Source: CAZFDE01 sp964517795 (GTDB taxonomy: Bacteria; Planctomycetota; Phycisphaerae; Sedimentisphaerales; Anaerobacaceae). Taken from it: a DNA stretch of 25,591 bases. Positions within the stretch are counted from its first letter, which is position 1. Every line of letters begins with the position of its first letter. The stretch lies in contig CAZFDE010000036.1 in the NCBI GenBank assembly GCA_964517795.1, positions 1 through 25,591 on the forward strand. Direction: 5' to 3'. Below are positions 24,160 through 25,591 of this stretch, piece by piece. The notes below the pieces were generated by a model. The model made no database searches. It was not told where the DNA came from and was given only the letters and a program-made list of their open reading frames with translations. The position numbers and the translations under genes were made by a program.

Positions 24160-25591
24160 TCACTTTTCAATTTCTTCGACTTTGATGCCTTCGCCGATAA
24201 CCGTGTGATTCGGATCGGTCAAAATCAGCCACGGCAGGCCCTTGGCGCCCCATGAAAACAGGGCTTTTTCGATGTCCCCGGTTATTTTACCGCAGGGGAC
24301 TTGCAGATTGTTTTTCTGTAAAAACGCCGAAACGGCATCGGGTTCAGTTTTGGACGTATCGACCAGGATTAGATCGATACTTTTTGCTTTTAATGCATCC
24401 GCTTTGCCGGCCAGTTGCTTGACGATATGGCGGCTGGGACGCTGCTGATAATCCCACAGGCAGACCAAAACCGCTTTACCGTCGATACCCAACTGATTCG
24501 GATCCAGGCCAACCGATGCCAAATCCGGCAGGGATTTGCCTTGAAGCCCTTTGGGTTCCTCAATACCGCGGCCGCGTGAACCGCTGGGCGTAACATAGAG
24601 GGTGATATCTTTTTCGCCGCCCATGACACGGGCGTTGCCGTGCATCTGAGGGGAAGTCTGGGTCCAGATATTGATCCTTAAATCTCCTTCACAGACGCCG
24701 TTAACCTCGAATCGGCCTTTCTCATCCGTTCGGATGTCATGTAAGTTATCCGGCTGGCTGTCGCCGTAGATATTCAATCGGGCGTTGGCCACCGGCTGGT
24801 CATCAGGGTCCAAAACCACGCCGGAGATAGACATATTCGCGGGTTTGAGCGTGAACGTTCCCAAGTCCTGCGGATTGGAAGATGCATCGGCGGTCGTGAT
24901 TTTCTGCTGCTGCCGTCCGAAACCGTCGGCTACGGCATTGATATAATACTCGTTTCCCGGCGGCAGGGCGTTGAATTCGAATATACCGTTGGCATCGCTC
25001 TGGGCATCTCCTTTCTGCCAATTGCCCATGCCTGTTGACCATCGCCCGCTAGAGAAAGAAATACGGATTTTGGCATCGGTGAGCGGATTGTCATTGACAT
25101 CAGTAACCTTGCCGGTCACGATAACACCATCTTTTAGGGTGATATCAAGCTGGGTATCGTCTTCGGATATTGGCTGGGCATATGCCAGGTTTTTTTCAGG
25201 ATGTCGGATGATCAGATAACAGATAATATCCTTCTGATTTCCCCATGGCCGAGGATTCCACTTTAATTCGGCCTTGCCGTCAGCATCGGTTTTATCATTG
25301 CCGATGCCGCCGCTTCGGGGCAGGACCATCAACTGGGCACCTTCGACCGGTTGGCCGTCTTTGTCCTTGACGGTCAAAGCCAGTTTCGGCATTCCCTGAA
25401 CTTCAACGGTGATCGTATTGTCTTTACTCGATTCGACGGTAAACGGATAACGTTCGTTATGGTGCAATTCATTATTTTTGCGAATATAAACGACCTCATA
25501 ATCGCCCGCTAAAAGTTGAAAAACGGCGACACCGTTGCCGTCCGTTTGTTCCTGAACGCCCGAACGGTCTTGAGCGCTGTTGACATGGACG
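24160..25591 (-). CDS. Carboxypeptidase-regulatory repeat protein with a degenerate thioredoxin-like domain, 5' end outside window
   Basis: The frame is open from the right edge, leaving 476 residues. The visible part holds several Ig-like carboxypeptidase-regulatory or SdrD-type beta domains, marked by repeated signatures such as DKDGQPVEGAQLMV, GKVTDVNDNPLTDAKIRI and GVVLDPDDQPVANARLNI, each followed by a D-A/E-x-G-x-F/A-type strand. The last 120 residues (KAVLVCLWDYQQRPSRH through GLPWLILTDPNHTVIGEG) have a thioredoxin/TlpA-like fold. However, the usual WCxxC is replaced by WDYQQRPS, so disulfide exchange is unlikely there. The protein is probably secreted or surface-bound; its signal region is outside the window. 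Function is unknown. Confidence 0.8.
   Translation of the reverse strand, partial: VHVNSAQDRSGVQEQTDGNGVAVFQLLAGDYEVVYIRKNNELHHNERYPFTVESSKDNTITVEVQGMPKLALTVKDKDGQPVEGAQLMVLPRSGGIGNDKTDADGKAELKWNPRPWGNQKDIICYLIIRHPEKNLAYAQPISEDDTQLDITLKDGVIVTGKVTDVNDNPLTDAKIRISFSSGRWSTGMGNWQKGDAQSDANGIFEFNALPPGNEYYINAVADGFGRQQQKITTADASSNPQDLGTFTLKPANMSISGVVLDPDDQPVANARLNIYGDSQPDNLHDIRTDEKGRFEVNGVCEGDLRINIWTQTSPQMHGNARVMGGEKDITLYVTPSGSRGRGIEEPKGLQGKSLPDLASVGLDPNQLGIDGKAVLVCLWDYQQRPSRHIVKQLAGKADALKAKSIDLILVDTSKTEPDAVSAFLQKNNLQVPCGKITGDIEKALFSWGAKGLPWLILTDPNHTVIGEGIKVEEIEK

Overview
The window reads as a Gram-negative, selenocysteine-using bacterium. There are two beta-barrel-like outer membrane proteins, a lipoprotein, and a complete bacterial Sec system (selA, selB, tRNA-Sec, selD). 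A large unassigned glycosidase, a GH78 rhamnosidase, uroporphyrinogen-decarboxylase-like (URO-D-like) genes, and a carboxypeptidase-regulatory/thioredoxin-like protein together suggest Planctomycetota, perhaps Phycisphaerae/Sedimentisphaerales. That placement is inference and cannot be settled from the sequence alone.

Layout. (1) 1-11383, + strand: a tightly packed glycan-degradation operon. It runs six-hairpin glycosidase (cut by the window edge), URO-D-like protein, GH78 alpha-L-rhamnosidase, GPH-family sugar symporter, second URO-D-like protein, large secreted glycosidase-like protein. (2) 11493-12260, +: an outer membrane protein with its own promoter and terminator. (3) 15971-12314, - strand: selA, selB, then a 92-residue membrane protein readable only if an in-frame UGA is selenocysteine. 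(4) 16133-17110, +: an unknown exported protein. (5) 17323-17554, +: a short unit encoding a 56-residue protein with an in-frame UGA (UxxC motif), closed by a very strong terminator. (6) 17597-22842, +: outer membrane protein, lipoprotein binding protein, permease, ATPase and a three-module SelD, apparently one operon. (7) 22858-24148, +: promoter, tRNA-Sec(UCA), an anchored protein whose last Cys-x-x-Sec is decoded from UGA, and a membrane polyferredoxin. (8) 25591-24160, -: a carboxypeptidase-regulatory/thioredoxin-like protein, cut by the right edge.

Main discovery. Three small genes without recognisable families (12592-12314 minus, 17323-17493 plus, 23042-23287 plus) each carry one in-frame UGA. 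Each UGA is followed 12-13 nt later by an 8-bp hairpin with a three-base loop of the form N-G-G (UGG, UGG, CGG), so the loop starts 20-21 nt after the UGA. This matches the bacterial SECIS rule, and the three sit among selA, selB, selD and tRNA-Sec. Conventional gene calling would miss two of them completely and drop the functional C-terminus of the third. Together the locus looks like a self-contained selenium island: Sec synthesis and decoding, a possible selenium (or sulfur) compound import system, a SelD with added redox modules, and three new selenoprotein candidates. One of these is paired with a membrane iron-sulfur protein.
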